64,000 nucleotides of DNA from Dechloromonas sp. (GTDB taxonomy: Bacteria > Pseudomonadota > Gammaproteobacteria > Burkholderiales > Rhodocyclaceae), in assembly GCA_011391255.1 (NCBI GenBank), contig JAABQV010000001.1, positions 124,001 to 188,000 on the forward strand. Direction: 5' to 3'. The notes below the pieces were generated by a model. That model searched no databases. It was not told where the DNA came from and saw only the letters and a program-made list of their open reading frames with translations. The stretch's first letter is position 1. Each line of letters begins with the position of its first letter. Shown here one piece after another: positions 25,166 to 33,368 of this stretch. A program made the translations under genes and the position numbers.

Positions 25166-26227
25166 TCAGCCTTGCTCGAGCTGCTCAAGTTTTCTTGAGC
25201 GCCAGTCAAGCACTGACTTGCGCACGTGCATCTTGCTTGCTAGCGCTGGATATCGTGTGGCGATGACATCGGCGGCGAAATCGGCAAGGAACCCTGACTT
25301 CAATTCAGCACGGGCACGATCAACACCGATTTCCTCATAGGGTACCGATGCAAGCAGCAGGAACCCGTCATCAGGAATGCGTCCTTTCGCCATATTGTTT
25401 TCAATGATGCCGGCCGCCTTACCGATCGGATCAGCGAGTTCCGGGCTGTAGGGGCCGACGATCAAAGCCAGATTCGGCATGTGCAAAAAATCGAAACCAC
25501 GGCCAAGACAAATCATCCATTCGCGGTGCTCGATGTTTGCGGCACGATGCATCTTTCTGACTTCCGCAATGTGCGAGAGATTGCCGGAAAGCAATGGCAG
25601 CAGATCTCCACAGACCTGCTGGGGCATATCGGGGAAAAGTTTGTTGAGCGAGAGCATAAACGATGCGCCATCGCGCTCCGTTTCAAGCGATAGATCGAGA
25701 ACCTCACCATTTTCGCCATGCAGAAGCAAGGCGTCCTCGTCGGTCTCGAAACCGCAAAGTAGAGGGTATACCGTTTCATGACCAAGGCCGAAGACCGATT
25801 CGACCTGTGCCTTGATGCGGTTGGTGTAAGCAATCGCTGCCGCAGTGTCGTAATTGAAACCGGCACAGCCGCGACGGACATCACCACGCGAAAAATGATA
25901 GGTGATGAGGAGCAGGACGCGCCGGCCATCACGCACGCAGCGCTGCACGTACCCGGCAAGTACTTCACCGAGATGTGGCCAACCAAGGTCAAACATGCCG
26001 CCAAGGTTTCGGAAGGGCTGAATAATGCCGAGCGGCGTATTGGTTGCGAAAGGGATATTAATGCGGCCATCCATGCATTTCATCACCGCAATGGCCGTTG
26101 GATGCAGGGCCAGATATCGTTCGCGCGCCAGCCAGTTTTCCGGGCTGGAAAAGCGTCTGGAATAATCGTGTGCTCTTTCGAATAGCCAATCAATGCGTTG
26201 CTTGATCGGTTTGCTGTGGATGTCCAT
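25166..26227 (-). CDS. Carboxysomal-type (CsoSCA-like) beta-carbonic-anhydrase-related protein
   Basis: A 353-residue protein of uncertain function. Residues C51-M-D53-G-R55 give the CxDxR motif of beta-carbonic anhydrases. H111 and C121 in YHFSRGDVRRGCAGFN give a His followed ten residues later by Cys. That long His-to-Cys spacing is characteristic of the carboxysomal shell carbonic anhydrase CsoSCA and not of ordinary HxxC enzymes. Together they could bind zinc. No signal peptide is seen, and the N-terminal shell-targeting region of true CsoSCA is absent. No carboxysome or RuBisCO genes are in the window. The start is preceded by GGCGAGACG. It stands alone between the REP element and the dctM terminator. 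Confidence 0.6.
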   Translation of the reverse strand: MDIHSKPIKQRIDWLFERAHDYSRRFSSPENWLARERYLALHPTAIAVMKCMDGRINIPFATNTPLGIIQPFRNLGGMFDLGWPHLGEVLAGYVQRCVRDGRRVLLLITYHFSRGDVRRGCAGFNYDTAAAIAYTNRIKAQVESVFGLGHETVYPLLCGFETDEDALLLHGENGEVLDLSLETERDGASFMLSLNKLFPDMPQQVCGDLLPLLSGNLSHIAEVRKMHRAANIEHREWMICLGRGFDFLHMPNLALIVGPYSPELADPIGKAAGIIENNMAKGRIPDDGFLLLASVPYEEIGVDRARAELKSGFLADFAADVIATRYPALASKMHVRKSVLDWRSRKLEQLEQG

Positions 26228-26327
26228 CGTCTCGCCTGGCCGGGTTCAGTGTTGCCAGATTGTAGCGCGGAGAGCGCACGCTTCGGAGATGAAAAACTGC
26301 GTCATGAGGCAGGCTCCGACTCAAAAG

Positions 26328-26351
26328 AAACGAGGCCGTAGCCTCGTTTTT
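26328..26351 (-). terminator. Bidirectional-looking terminator after dctM
   Basis: AAACGAGGC (26328-26336) and GCCTCGTTT (26341-26349) form a perfect 9-bp stem with a CGTA loop. Reading leftward it is followed by TCTTTTGA, and reading rightward by a further TT. It sits 19 bases beyond the dctM stop and should end the dctQM transcript before the carbonic-anhydrase-like gene. Confidence 0.8.
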
Positions 26352-26369
26352 GTGTCGCGTTAAAATTGC

Positions 26370-27872
26370 TTACTTGTCGCTGCTTTGCAGGCCTTTGAGT
26401 AGGTCAGCGGCGGCCTTTTCATCATCGCCTTCCTTCTTCGGTGCGTCACTGCTTTCACCGTCTTGCTGTTTCATCATCGAATCAAGATCAATCGGCGGCG
26501 GTGCCGTGCCGTCCCTCTCTGCCTGAGCTTGAGCCCGTTGCGCATCGTCACCGTAACTGACGACATTGGGGAAGATGATGATGATGGCGACCATGATGAT
26601 CTGGATACAGACGAAGGGAATGGCGCCCCAGTAAATATCCGTCGTCTTGACCGAAGCCGGTGCCACCGAGCGCAGATAGAAGAGCGCAAAGCCGAACGGC
26701 GGATGCATGAACGAGGTCTGCATATTGACCGCGAGCAGAATGCCGAACCAGACCAGATCGATGCCCAGCTTGTCTGCCACCGGTGCCAGCAGCGGCACGA
26801 TGATGAATGACAACTCGAAGAAGTCGAGGAAGAAGGCGAGCAGGAAGACCAGAATATTGACGACGATGAGGAAGCCCATCTGGCCGCCGGGCAAGCCGAG
26901 CAGCAGATGTTCGACCCACAAATCGCCGTTGACCGCACGGAAGACCAGACCAAAGACCGTCGAGCCAACGAGAATGAAGATGACGAAGGACGACAGCTTG
27001 CCGGTGGTTTCCATCGCCTGCTTGAGCAGCTTGAAACTCAGGCGCTTGCGGGCGATAGCCAGGATCAATGCGCCGGCAGCGCCCATCGCGCCACCTTCGG
27101 TCGGCGTTGCAATACCGAGGAAGATGGTACCGAGGACGAGGAAGATCAGCATCAGCGGCGGCACCATGGTGGTGACGACGCGCACCATCAGTTTGACGCC
27201 ACGCAAGGTACGCGCTTCTGGCGGTAGAGCCGGAGCTGACTGTGGTTTGATCAGGGTCAGGATGAGGACGTAGCCGACATAAAGTCCGGTCAGGATCATC
27301 GCCGGCAGGATCGCACCCTCGTACATGTCACCGACTGAGCGACCGAGTTGGTCGGCCATGATGATCAGTACCAGTGATGGCGGGATGATCTGTGCCAGCG
27401 TACCGGAAGCAGCGATAACGCCGCAGGCGAGACGCTTGTCGTAGCCGTAACGGATCATGATCGGCAGCGAGATCAAGCCCATCGAGATTACCGAAGCGGC
27501 GACGACACCGGTCGTTGCTGCCAGCAGCGCACCGACGAAAATGACGGCAAAAGCCAGGCCGCCACGCATCGGACCAAATAGCTGGCCGATCGTGTCAAGC
27601 AGGTCTTCGGCCATGCCGCTTCGTTCAAGCACCAGCCCCATGAAGGTGAAGAAGGGAATGGCGAGCAGCGTGTCGTTGGACATGATGCCGAAAATGCGCT
27701 CGGGCAATGCCTGGAACAGGGCCGGCGTGAGCAGCCCCAGTTCGATGCCGATCAAACCAAAAACGATGCCGTTGGCGGCCAACGCGAAAGCGACCGGATA
27801 GCCAAAGAGGAGAAATGCGACCAGGGCGCCGAACATCAGCGGGGCCATATTGGCAATCATGAATTCAGCCAT
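26370..27872 (-). CDS. dctM: TRAP transporter large membrane subunit (DctM)
   Basis: A 500-residue inner-membrane protein with about twelve hydrophobic segments, the DctM/SiaM domain spanning residues ~10-440. Typical features include NDTLLAIPFFTFMGLVLERSG, FVGALLAATTGVVAASV, ASGTLAQIIPPSLVLIIMAD and GIATPTEGGAMGA. It couples sodium or proton gradients to uptake of a carboxylate delivered by a periplasmic receptor. The last ~55 residues form a charged, low-complexity cytoplasmic tail rich in Q, E, D and K. The gene shares one base region with dctQ (start of one adjoins stop of the other). The likely receptors are the two TakP-like proteins encoded 5-8 kb to the left. Confidence 0.93.
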   Translation of the reverse strand: MAEFMIANMAPLMFGALVAFLLFGYPVAFALAANGIVFGLIGIELGLLTPALFQALPERIFGIMSNDTLLAIPFFTFMGLVLERSGMAEDLLDTIGQLFGPMRGGLAFAVIFVGALLAATTGVVAASVISMGLISLPIMIRYGYDKRLACGVIAASGTLAQIIPPSLVLIIMADQLGRSVGDMYEGAILPAMILTGLYVGYVLILTLIKPQSAPALPPEARTLRGVKLMVRVVTTMVPPLMLIFLVLGTIFLGIATPTEGGAMGAAGALILAIARKRLSFKLLKQAMETTGKLSSFVIFILVGSTVFGLVFRAVNGDLWVEHLLLGLPGGQMGFLIVVNILVFLLAFFLDFFELSFIIVPLLAPVADKLGIDLVWFGILLAVNMQTSFMHPPFGFALFYLRSVAPASVKTTDIYWGAIPFVCIQIIMVAIIIIFPNVVSYGDDAQRAQAQAERDGTAPPPIDLDSMMKQQDGESSDAPKKEGDDEKAAADLLKGLQSSDK

Positions 27873-28465
27873 TATTTTGCCTCCTTGGCTTTTGCAGCGG
27901 CGATGGCAGCAGCCAGTTCTTCTTCAGGCGTTGGACCTCTTTCCTTGCTGTTCGGATCTTCAATCGCACCGGCCAGGAAGGCGATACGCTTGAGTAGTTC
28001 CGATACGCCCTGCAGCGCCAACAAGGTAAAGCCGATCGGCAGCAAAATCTTGACCGGCCAGCGGATCAAGCCACCCGCATTGCTCGACATTTCGTTAATC
28101 TTGAAGGACTCGGCAACCAGCGGCAGCGAGAGCCAGAGCACCAAAATAACCATGGGAAGCAGGAAGAACAGGGTGCCGATGATGTCGATCACGGCCAGAC
28201 CACGCGCCGAGAATTTGCTCGAAATCACGTCGATGCGGACGTGCTCATTTTTTTGCAGTGTGTAAGGCGCACAAAGCAGGAAAACAGCAGCAAACAGATA
28301 CCACTGGATTTCCAGCAAGCCGTTTGAACTATCATTAAAAACAAAGCGGTAGCTTGCATTGCCGGCGCTGATGATGGTCATCAGCAAAATCAGCCAGAAA
28401 GCGCCTTTGCCGACCCGCTCATTGAGCCAGTCGATAAGCTGTGAGAGCTTAAGCAGAAGGGTCAC
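27872..28465 (-). CDS. dctQ: TRAP transporter small membrane subunit (DctQ)
   Basis: A 197-residue membrane protein with four predicted helices (for example ILLMTIISAGNASYRFVFND and FFLLPMVILVLWLSLPLVA) and the family segment EIQWYLFAAVFLLCAPYTLQ followed by NEHVRIDVI. It forms the small subunit that supports DctM in the TRAP complex. The C-terminal ~25 residues are alanine/lysine/glutamate-rich. It is the first gene of a two-gene leftward operon. The strand is opposite to that of the likely receptor genes, so the three transporter parts are made from separate transcripts. Confidence 0.92.
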   Translation of the reverse strand: MTLLLKLSQLIDWLNERVGKGAFWLILLMTIISAGNASYRFVFNDSSNGLLEIQWYLFAAVFLLCAPYTLQKNEHVRIDVISSKFSARGLAVIDIIGTLFFLLPMVILVLWLSLPLVAESFKINEMSSNAGGLIRWPVKILLPIGFTLLALQGVSELLKRIAFLAGAIEDPNSKERGPTPEEELAAAIAAAKAKEAK

Positions 28466-28568
28466 GAATAGTCCTCCTCAGTTGATAGAATTCCCGGCTT
28501 CTTTTGAGCGACCGGGGTTAATTGAAAATCCCAGCGCCTCAATTTACAGGCAAGGCGAGGAAACGAAC

Positions 28569-29258
28569 ATGGTGGAAATCCCTAGTGCAGTTCAAGAAGC
28601 GACGCGAATCTGTCTGGTCCGCCATGGCGAGACGGAATGGAATGCCGAACGGCGTTTGCAAGGTCAGATCGATATCGGCCTCAATGAAAATGGCTTGCGT
28701 CAGGCGCAGGCGGCCGGGCGCTGGTTGAAAACGGCGGGCCTGACGGCGCTTTACACCAGCGATTTGAAGCGCGCTTCGGTGACTGCCGAGATGATCGGCC
28801 AGTCGGTCGGGCTTGCACCGATATTGACGCCTGAACTGCGCGAGCGTCGTTACGGTGTTTTTGAGGGGCTGACTTACGCCGAGGCACAGGCCCGCTACCC
28901 CGAAAGCTACGAGGCTTTCGAGCGGCGCGATCCGGATTGTGATTTTGAAACCGGCGAAACGCTGCGTGAACTGTATGCGCGAGTGACTCATAAGCTGCAG
29001 GAAATCGCCGCCTTGCACCCGGGCGAGAATGTGGCGCTGGTTTCGCACGGCGGCGTGCTCGACATCATCAACCGTTTTGTGCGCGGCAACCCCCTTGAAA
29101 CGCCGCGCGATTTTTTGATTCCGAATGCCGGTCTGAACTGGATTGTTGCGACCATGGAATCAACGGCTGGCCCCAGGGTCAACGGCGTTTGGCGCATACA
29201 AACCTGGGCCGAAACAACGCATCTGCAAGCGGGTGCGTTGGATGAACTTCCCTCGTGA
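28569..29258 (+). CDS. Histidine phosphatase superfamily protein (phosphoglycerate-mutase-like)
   Basis: A 229-residue protein with the RHG motif (CLVRHGETEWNAERRLQGQ), the YTSDLKRASVTAEMI segment, the RERRYGVFEG motif and the C-terminal SHGGVLD histidine motif. These catalytic features fit a cofactor-dependent phosphohydrolase such as GpmB or CobC-like enzymes. A true glycolytic mutase is not certain, because this branch contains many phosphatases. The frame is open from 28359, but ATG 28569 with GGCGAGGAAACGAAC before it starts the conserved domain. It is divergent from dctQ and lies 39 bases ahead of glyA. Confidence 0.85.
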   Translation: MVEIPSAVQEATRICLVRHGETEWNAERRLQGQIDIGLNENGLRQAQAAGRWLKTAGLTALYTSDLKRASVTAEMIGQSVGLAPILTPELRERRYGVFEGLTYAEAQARYPESYEAFERRDPDCDFETGETLRELYARVTHKLQEIAALHPGENVALVSHGGVLDIINRFVRGNPLETPRDFLIPNAGLNWIVATMESTAGPRVNGVWRIQTWAETTHLQAGALDELPS

Positions 29259-29297
29259 TAAAATTCGCGCCCTTTTCAATGGCTTGAGGCATTCCCC

Positions 29298-30548
29298 ATG
29301 TTTTCTGCGAAAGACACCCTGGCAAAGACTGATCCCGAACTCTGGCAAGCCATGCAGGCTGAAGTCCAGCGTCAGGAAGATCACATTGAGCTGATCGCAT
29401 CCGAGAACTACGTGAGCAAGGCTGTCATGGAAGCCCAAGGCTCCCAGCTCACCAATAAGTATGCCGAAGGCTATCCGGGCAAGCGTTACTACGGAGGCTG
29501 TGAATACGTCGATCTCGCCGAGCAACTGGCGATCGATCGCCTGAAAAAACTTTATGGCGCAGAAGCCGCCAATGTCCAGCCGAACTCAGGTTCACAGGCC
29601 AATCAGGCAGTGTTGATGGCCTTCTGCAAGCCGGGCGATACGATCATGGGCATGAGCCTCGCCGAAGGCGGTCACCTGACCCACGGCATGCCGCTCAATA
29701 TGTCCGGCAAATGGTTCAATGTCGTTTCATATGGCCTCGATGCCAACGAAGCAATTGACTACGAAAAAATGGAAGCGCTGGCTCGCGAGCACAAGCCGCG
29801 TCTGATTATTGCCGGTGCCTCGGCCTACTCGCTGCGCATTGACTGGGAGCGTTTCGCCAAAGTCGCCAAGGAAGTCGGCGCAATATTCATGGTCGACATG
29901 GCGCATTACTCCGGCTTGATCGCTGCCGGTTTTTACCCGAATCCGGTGCCCTTCGCCGATGTCGTTACCTCGACCACGCATAAGACCCTGCGCGGCCCGC
30001 GCGGCGGTATTATCCTGATGAAGGCCGAGCACGAGAAGGCGATTAATTCCGCCATCTTCCCCGGCCTGCAAGGTGGTCCGCTGATGCATGTGATCGCCGC
30101 CAAGGCGGTGGCTTTCAAGGAAGCAGCGACACCGGGCTTCCGTAATTATCAGGAACAGGTCATCGCCAACGCCCGCGTCATGGCCCGTGTGTTGTCCGAG
30201 GAGCGTGGCCTGCGCGTGGTTTCCGGTCGCACTGAAAGCCACGTTTTCCTGCTCGACCTGCGCGCCAAGAACATCACCGGCAAGGAGGCTGAAGCGGCTC
30301 TGGGTCGTGCCCACATCACGGTTAACAAGAACGGCATCCCGAACGATCCACAGAAGCCGTTTGTGACTTCCGGCATCCGTATCGGGTCGCCGGCAATGAC
30401 GACGCGCGGCTTCACCGAGATCGAAGCCGAGCAGGTCGCCCATCTGGTAGCGGATATTCTCGATGCGCCGAATGATGAAGCTGTTGCTGCTACGGTGCGC
30501 GCCAAGGTCTCGGCGATCTGCAAGAAGTTTCCGGTTTACGGTGCTTAA
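29298..30548 (+). CDS. glyA: Serine hydroxymethyltransferase
   Basis: Converts serine and tetrahydrofolate to glycine and methylenetetrahydrofolate, the one-carbon donor used by ThyA. The 416-residue PLP enzyme shows [38 protein letters not shown] and the lysine-containing [17 protein letters not shown] motif. Length and all core motifs are normal. A TAAAAT box in the 40-base spacer (29262-29267) could serve as a -10 element. It is followed by nrdR and ribD, a common betaproteobacterial order. Confidence 0.97.
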   Translation: MFSAKDTLAKTDPELWQAMQAEVQRQEDHIELIASENYVSKAVMEAQGSQLTNKYAEGYPGKRYYGGCEYVDLAEQLAIDRLKKLYGAEAANVQPNSGSQANQAVLMAFCKPGDTIMGMSLAEGGHLTHGMPLNMSGKWFNVVSYGLDANEAIDYEKMEALAREHKPRLIIAGASAYSLRIDWERFAKVAKEVGAIFMVDMAHYSGLIAAGFYPNPVPFADVVTSTTHKTLRGPRGGIILMKAEHEKAINSAIFPGLQGGPLMHVIAAKAVAFKEAATPGFRNYQEQVIANARVMARVLSEERGLRVVSGRTESHVFLLDLRAKNITGKEAEAALGRAHITVNKNGIPNDPQKPFVTSGIRIGSPAMTTRGFTEIEAEQVAHLVADILDAPNDEAVAATVRAKVSAICKKFPVYGA

Positions 30549-30584
30549 GGCGGTGTTTGAAGCGGTTAAGGGTGATTGGGAAGG

Positions 30585-30623
30585 GGTAATTGGTGAAAGC
30601 CAGGTGCTTCGCCCCCAATTACC
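30585..30623. repeat. Inverted repeat between glyA and nrdR
   Basis: GGTAATTGG at 30585-30593 is repeated inverted as CCAATTACC at 30615-30623, and a second partial copy (ACCAATAACCAATTCCCC) follows. The spacer of 111 bases is largely made of this repeat-rich, low-complexity sequence. It could form a hairpin in the glyA mRNA or be a remnant of a short dispersed repeat. No T-tract supports a terminator, and no NrdR box pattern is clear. Confidence 0.4.
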
Positions 30624-30659
30624 AATAACCAATTCCCCCTCACGCCTCACCATTACCCC

Positions 30660-31124
30660 ATGAAATGCCCTTTCTGTGGCGCGGAAGACACGGCGGTCGC
30701 CGATACCCGTCTGAATGACGACGGCGATGTCGTTCGCCGCCGCAGAAAATGCAACGCCTGCGACAAACGTTTTACCACTTACGAGCGGGCAGAAATTCAG
30801 CTTCCGCAAGTGGTCAAAAAAAATGGCCTGCGTACCGAGTTCAGCCGTGCCAAGCTGCGCGCCAGTCTCGAACTGGCCTTGCGCAAACGGCCGGTGCCGA
30901 TTGAGTCGGTTGATGCGGCAGTAACCGACATTGAAGAAATCCTGCTCTCGGCTGGTGAGCGTGAAGTGAGCACCCAGCAGTTGGGCGAACTGGTCATGCG
31001 CGAGTTGAAAAAGCTCGACAAGGTGGCCTACATCCGCTTTGCATCGGTCTATCGCAACTTTGAAGACGTCGATGCCTTCTCGCGGGCGATCCGCGAAGTT
31101 TCACCTTCCGCCAAGAAAAAATGA
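30660..31124 (+). CDS. nrdR: Transcriptional repressor NrdR
   Basis: Represses ribonucleotide reductase genes in response to ATP/dATP. The 154-residue protein has a four-cysteine zinc ribbon (C3, C6, then [15 protein letters not shown]) and an ATP-cone domain with [20 protein letters not shown] and [19 protein letters not shown]. The length is standard. Its stop overlaps the ribD start in an ATGA arrangement, so the two are translationally coupled. Confidence 0.97.
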   Translation: MKCPFCGAEDTAVADTRLNDDGDVVRRRRKCNACDKRFTTYERAEIQLPQVVKKNGLRTEFSRAKLRASLELALRKRPVPIESVDAAVTDIEEILLSAGEREVSTQQLGELVMRELKKLDKVAYIRFASVYRNFEDVDAFSRAIREVSPSAKKK

Positions 31125-32209
31125 GCTTTTCAGCCGTCGACCACGGCATGATGGCGCGCGCGCTGCAACTGGCCGAGCGCGGGCTGTGGACGACCTCGCC
31201 CAATCCGCACGTTGGTTGCCTGCTGGTGCGCGACGGCTGGATCGTTGGCGAAGGCTGGCACGAAAAGGCCGGCGAGCCGCATGCCGAAGTCCATGCATTA
31301 CGCGCCGCCGGCCCCAAGGCGCGCGGTGCGACCGCTTATGTGACGCTGGAGCCGTGCAGTCACCACGGCCGCACGCCGCCCTGTGCCGAAGCTTTGATTG
31401 CTGCAGGTGTGTCGCGCGTTGTGGCGGCGATGGCGGACCCGAATCCGCTGGTCGCCGGCAAAGGTCTGGCGATGTTGCAGGCGGCCGGGATTGAAACTAG
31501 TAGCGGTCTGCTCGAAAACGAGGCGCGCGAACTGAATATCGGCTTCATTTCGCGCATGACGCGAGGCCGGCCGTGGTTGCGCTTGAAGGCGGCGGCAAGC
31601 CTCGATGGCAAGACTGCGCTCAACAACGGCGCAAGCCAATGGATTACCGGCCCTGAAGCGCGCCGTGACGGCCAGCGTTTTCGGGCGCGTGCCTGCGCTA
31701 TCCTGACCGGCATCGGCACGGTGCGTGACGATGATCCGCTGCTCAATGTGCGTGAAGTTGAAACCAGCCGTCAGCCTTTGCGGGTAGTGGTTGATAGCAA
31801 ACTGGAAATTCCACTGACTGCGCGTATTTTGCAGGGTGGGACGACGTTGATCGTCGGTGCCGTCGAGAATCCCGAAAAAATGGCATTGTTGCGGTCAACC
31901 GGGAATTTGGTTGAAATTTTGCCGAATATGTCCGGCAAGGTTGATCTGAAAGCGCTGCTTGAGTTACTGGCAGCTCGCGGCATCAACGAAGTGCATGCGG
32001 AAGCCGGCTTCAAATTGAACGGCTCGCTGTTGCGCGAAGGTCTGGTCGATGAGTTGCTGCTTTATCTGGCGCCCTGCCTGATCGGCCATGACGCCAGTGG
32101 GCTGTTCAATCTGCCTGAATTGACTACTTTGGACGGCAAGAAGGCGCTACAGATTCGTGATCTGCGCCAGATTGGCGAAGATATTCGCCTGATCGCCCGT
32201 TTCCGCTAG
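31121..32209 (+). CDS. ribD: Riboflavin biosynthesis bifunctional deaminase/reductase
   Basis: Performs the second and third steps of riboflavin synthesis. The N-terminal deaminase domain (residues ~1-145) has the zinc site [11 protein letters not shown] and [11 protein letters not shown]. The C-terminal reductase domain starts around [20 protein letters not shown] and includes the NADPH-binding [17 protein letters not shown] segment. The 362-residue length is normal. It is coupled to nrdR upstream. The last 86 bases overlap the 3' end of the convergent moeB gene, which is a larger overlap than usual. Confidence 0.96.
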   Translation: MSFSAVDHGMMARALQLAERGLWTTSPNPHVGCLLVRDGWIVGEGWHEKAGEPHAEVHALRAAGPKARGATAYVTLEPCSHHGRTPPCAEALIAAGVSRVVAAMADPNPLVAGKGLAMLQAAGIETSSGLLENEARELNIGFISRMTRGRPWLRLKAAASLDGKTALNNGASQWITGPEARRDGQRFRARACAILTGIGTVRDDDPLLNVREVETSRQPLRVVVDSKLEIPLTARILQGGTTLIVGAVENPEKMALLRSTGNLVEILPNMSGKVDLKALLELLAARGINEVHAEAGFKLNGSLLREGLVDELLLYLAPCLIGHDASGLFNLPELTTLDGKKALQIRDLRQIGEDIRLIARFR

Positions 32210-32966
32210 AGCCGCAAACCGCACAGCCGGCGTCTTTCTTGAATTTGACGCTGCGCCACTCCATTTCCAGGGTGTCGAGCAAGAGCAGCCTGCCGGTTAG
32301 CGATTCGCCGATGCCGGCCATCAGCTTAAGCGCTTCAGCTGCCTGCGTGGTGCCAATGATGCCGGTCAGCGGTGCAAAGACGCCCATCGTTGCGCAACGG
32401 GTTTCCTCGACATCCTCGCCCTCCGGGAAGAGACAGTGATAACACGGTGACTCGTCACGGCGCAGGTCGTAGACACTGATCTGCCCGTCAAAACGTACAG
32501 CAGCGCCGGAAACCAGCGGTTTTTTGTGATGCACACAGGCGCGGTTAATGGCGTGGCGGGTGGCGAAATTGTCGGTGCAATCGAGCACGATATCGGCGCT
32601 GGCAACCAGGGAATCGAGCGCCTCACCGGAAAGGCGTTGCTGCAACGGAATAATCGTTATCTCGGGATTGATCGCGCTCAAGGCCAAGAGGCCGGATTCT
32701 GCCTTGGCCATGCCGACGCGCGCCTGGGTGTGGAGTATCTGGCGCTGCAGATTGGTGAAATCGACGTTGTCGTCATCGACCAGGGTGATTTTCCCGACGC
32801 CGCCTGAGGCGAGATAAAGCGCGGCGGGAGACCCGAGGCCACCGGCGCCAATAATCAGCGCGTGACTGGAAAGTATGCGCTGCTGGCCTTCGATACCCAG
32901 TGCATCGAGAAGAATGTGCCGGCTGTAACGGAGTAGCTGCTCATCGGTCACTTGTACTCGCGCCAC
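32124..32966 (-). CDS. moeB: Molybdopterin-synthase adenylyltransferase MoeB (ThiF/HesA family)
   Basis: Activates the C-terminus of MoaD by adenylation for molybdopterin sulphuration; ThiF or HesA roles are also possible. The 280-residue protein has RYSRHILLDALGIEGQQRIL, the nucleotide-binding GAGGLGSPAALYLASGG, the DFTNLQRQILH motif, and zinc cysteines in CYHCLFPEGE and GCAVCG. Typical MoeB proteins end just after that last CxxC (about 250 residues). Here about 25 additional residues are encoded within the antisense of ribD, suggesting loss of an earlier stop codon. The start overlaps the 133-residue upstream gene by 19 bases. Confidence 0.9.
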   Translation of the reverse strand: MARVQVTDEQLLRYSRHILLDALGIEGQQRILSSHALIIGAGGLGSPAALYLASGGVGKITLVDDDNVDFTNLQRQILHTQARVGMAKAESGLLALSAINPEITIIPLQQRLSGEALDSLVASADIVLDCTDNFATRHAINRACVHHKKPLVSGAAVRFDGQISVYDLRRDESPCYHCLFPEGEDVEETRCATMGVFAPLTGIIGTTQAAEALKLMAGIGESLTGRLLLLDTLEMEWRSVKFKKDAGCAVCGSSGNGRSGEYLRQSGADHESVAPSCRPK

Positions 32967-33349
32967 TCCGGCGGTGTGTCGTCGTGATCACCGTGTGGAC
33001 GCTGTTCCCAGGCATGAACATAGCCTTCCTGCTCGGAGCGCTTGAGACGTTTTTCAGGGGCGCCGATGTTGTGTAGCTGAGTTTCTTCCACGTAGTAAAT
33101 CAGCGCCCGGGTCAGCTTGGTCATCAGGGTGTTATCGAGATGAAAGCCCTTATCCACCAGATGCTCATCAAGCTCACGCAGCGTGTGGTCAGTCAGTTCG
33201 TAGGCAACTTCAACAGCACGCTTGTCAAGTTTCTGATCGACCTCAACGGTTTCTAGCTTGTAAAGATCATATGCCGCCTCGGGCACCTGCCCGGGCGGAA
33301 ATTTTGAGAAGACGATCTCGCGCTTTTTCTTGAGATCCGGGTCGACCAT
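32948..33349 (-). CDS. Conserved-looking small protein of unknown function
   Basis: I do not recognise this 133-residue protein. The frame is open to 33661, but that part lies inside ctpA in another frame. ATG 33349 is preceded by an ideal CAGGAGCAGTG, so the short form is chosen. It is acidic to neutral, with no signal peptide or membrane segment. A repeated lysine/glutamate-rich helical pattern runs through the middle (KLDKRAVEVAYELTDHTL), and the C-terminus is histidine/aspartate-rich (HGDHDDTPPEW). It sits between ctpA and moeB in one leftward run, with a 19-base gap to ctpA and a 19-base overlap with moeB. That supports a real, co-transcribed gene. Confidence 0.7.
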   Translation of the reverse strand: MVDPDLKKKREIVFSKFPPGQVPEAAYDLYKLETVEVDQKLDKRAVEVAYELTDHTLRELDEHLVDKGFHLDNTLMTKLTRALIYYVEETQLHNIGAPEKRLKRSEQEGYVHAWEQRPHGDHDDTPPEWREYK

Positions 33350-33368
33350 CACTGCTCCTGACAATAAA

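Noticed and set aside
29727..30809. 360-codon leftward open frame
   Set aside because: Antisense to glyA and the start of nrdR, both certain genes; no protein features.
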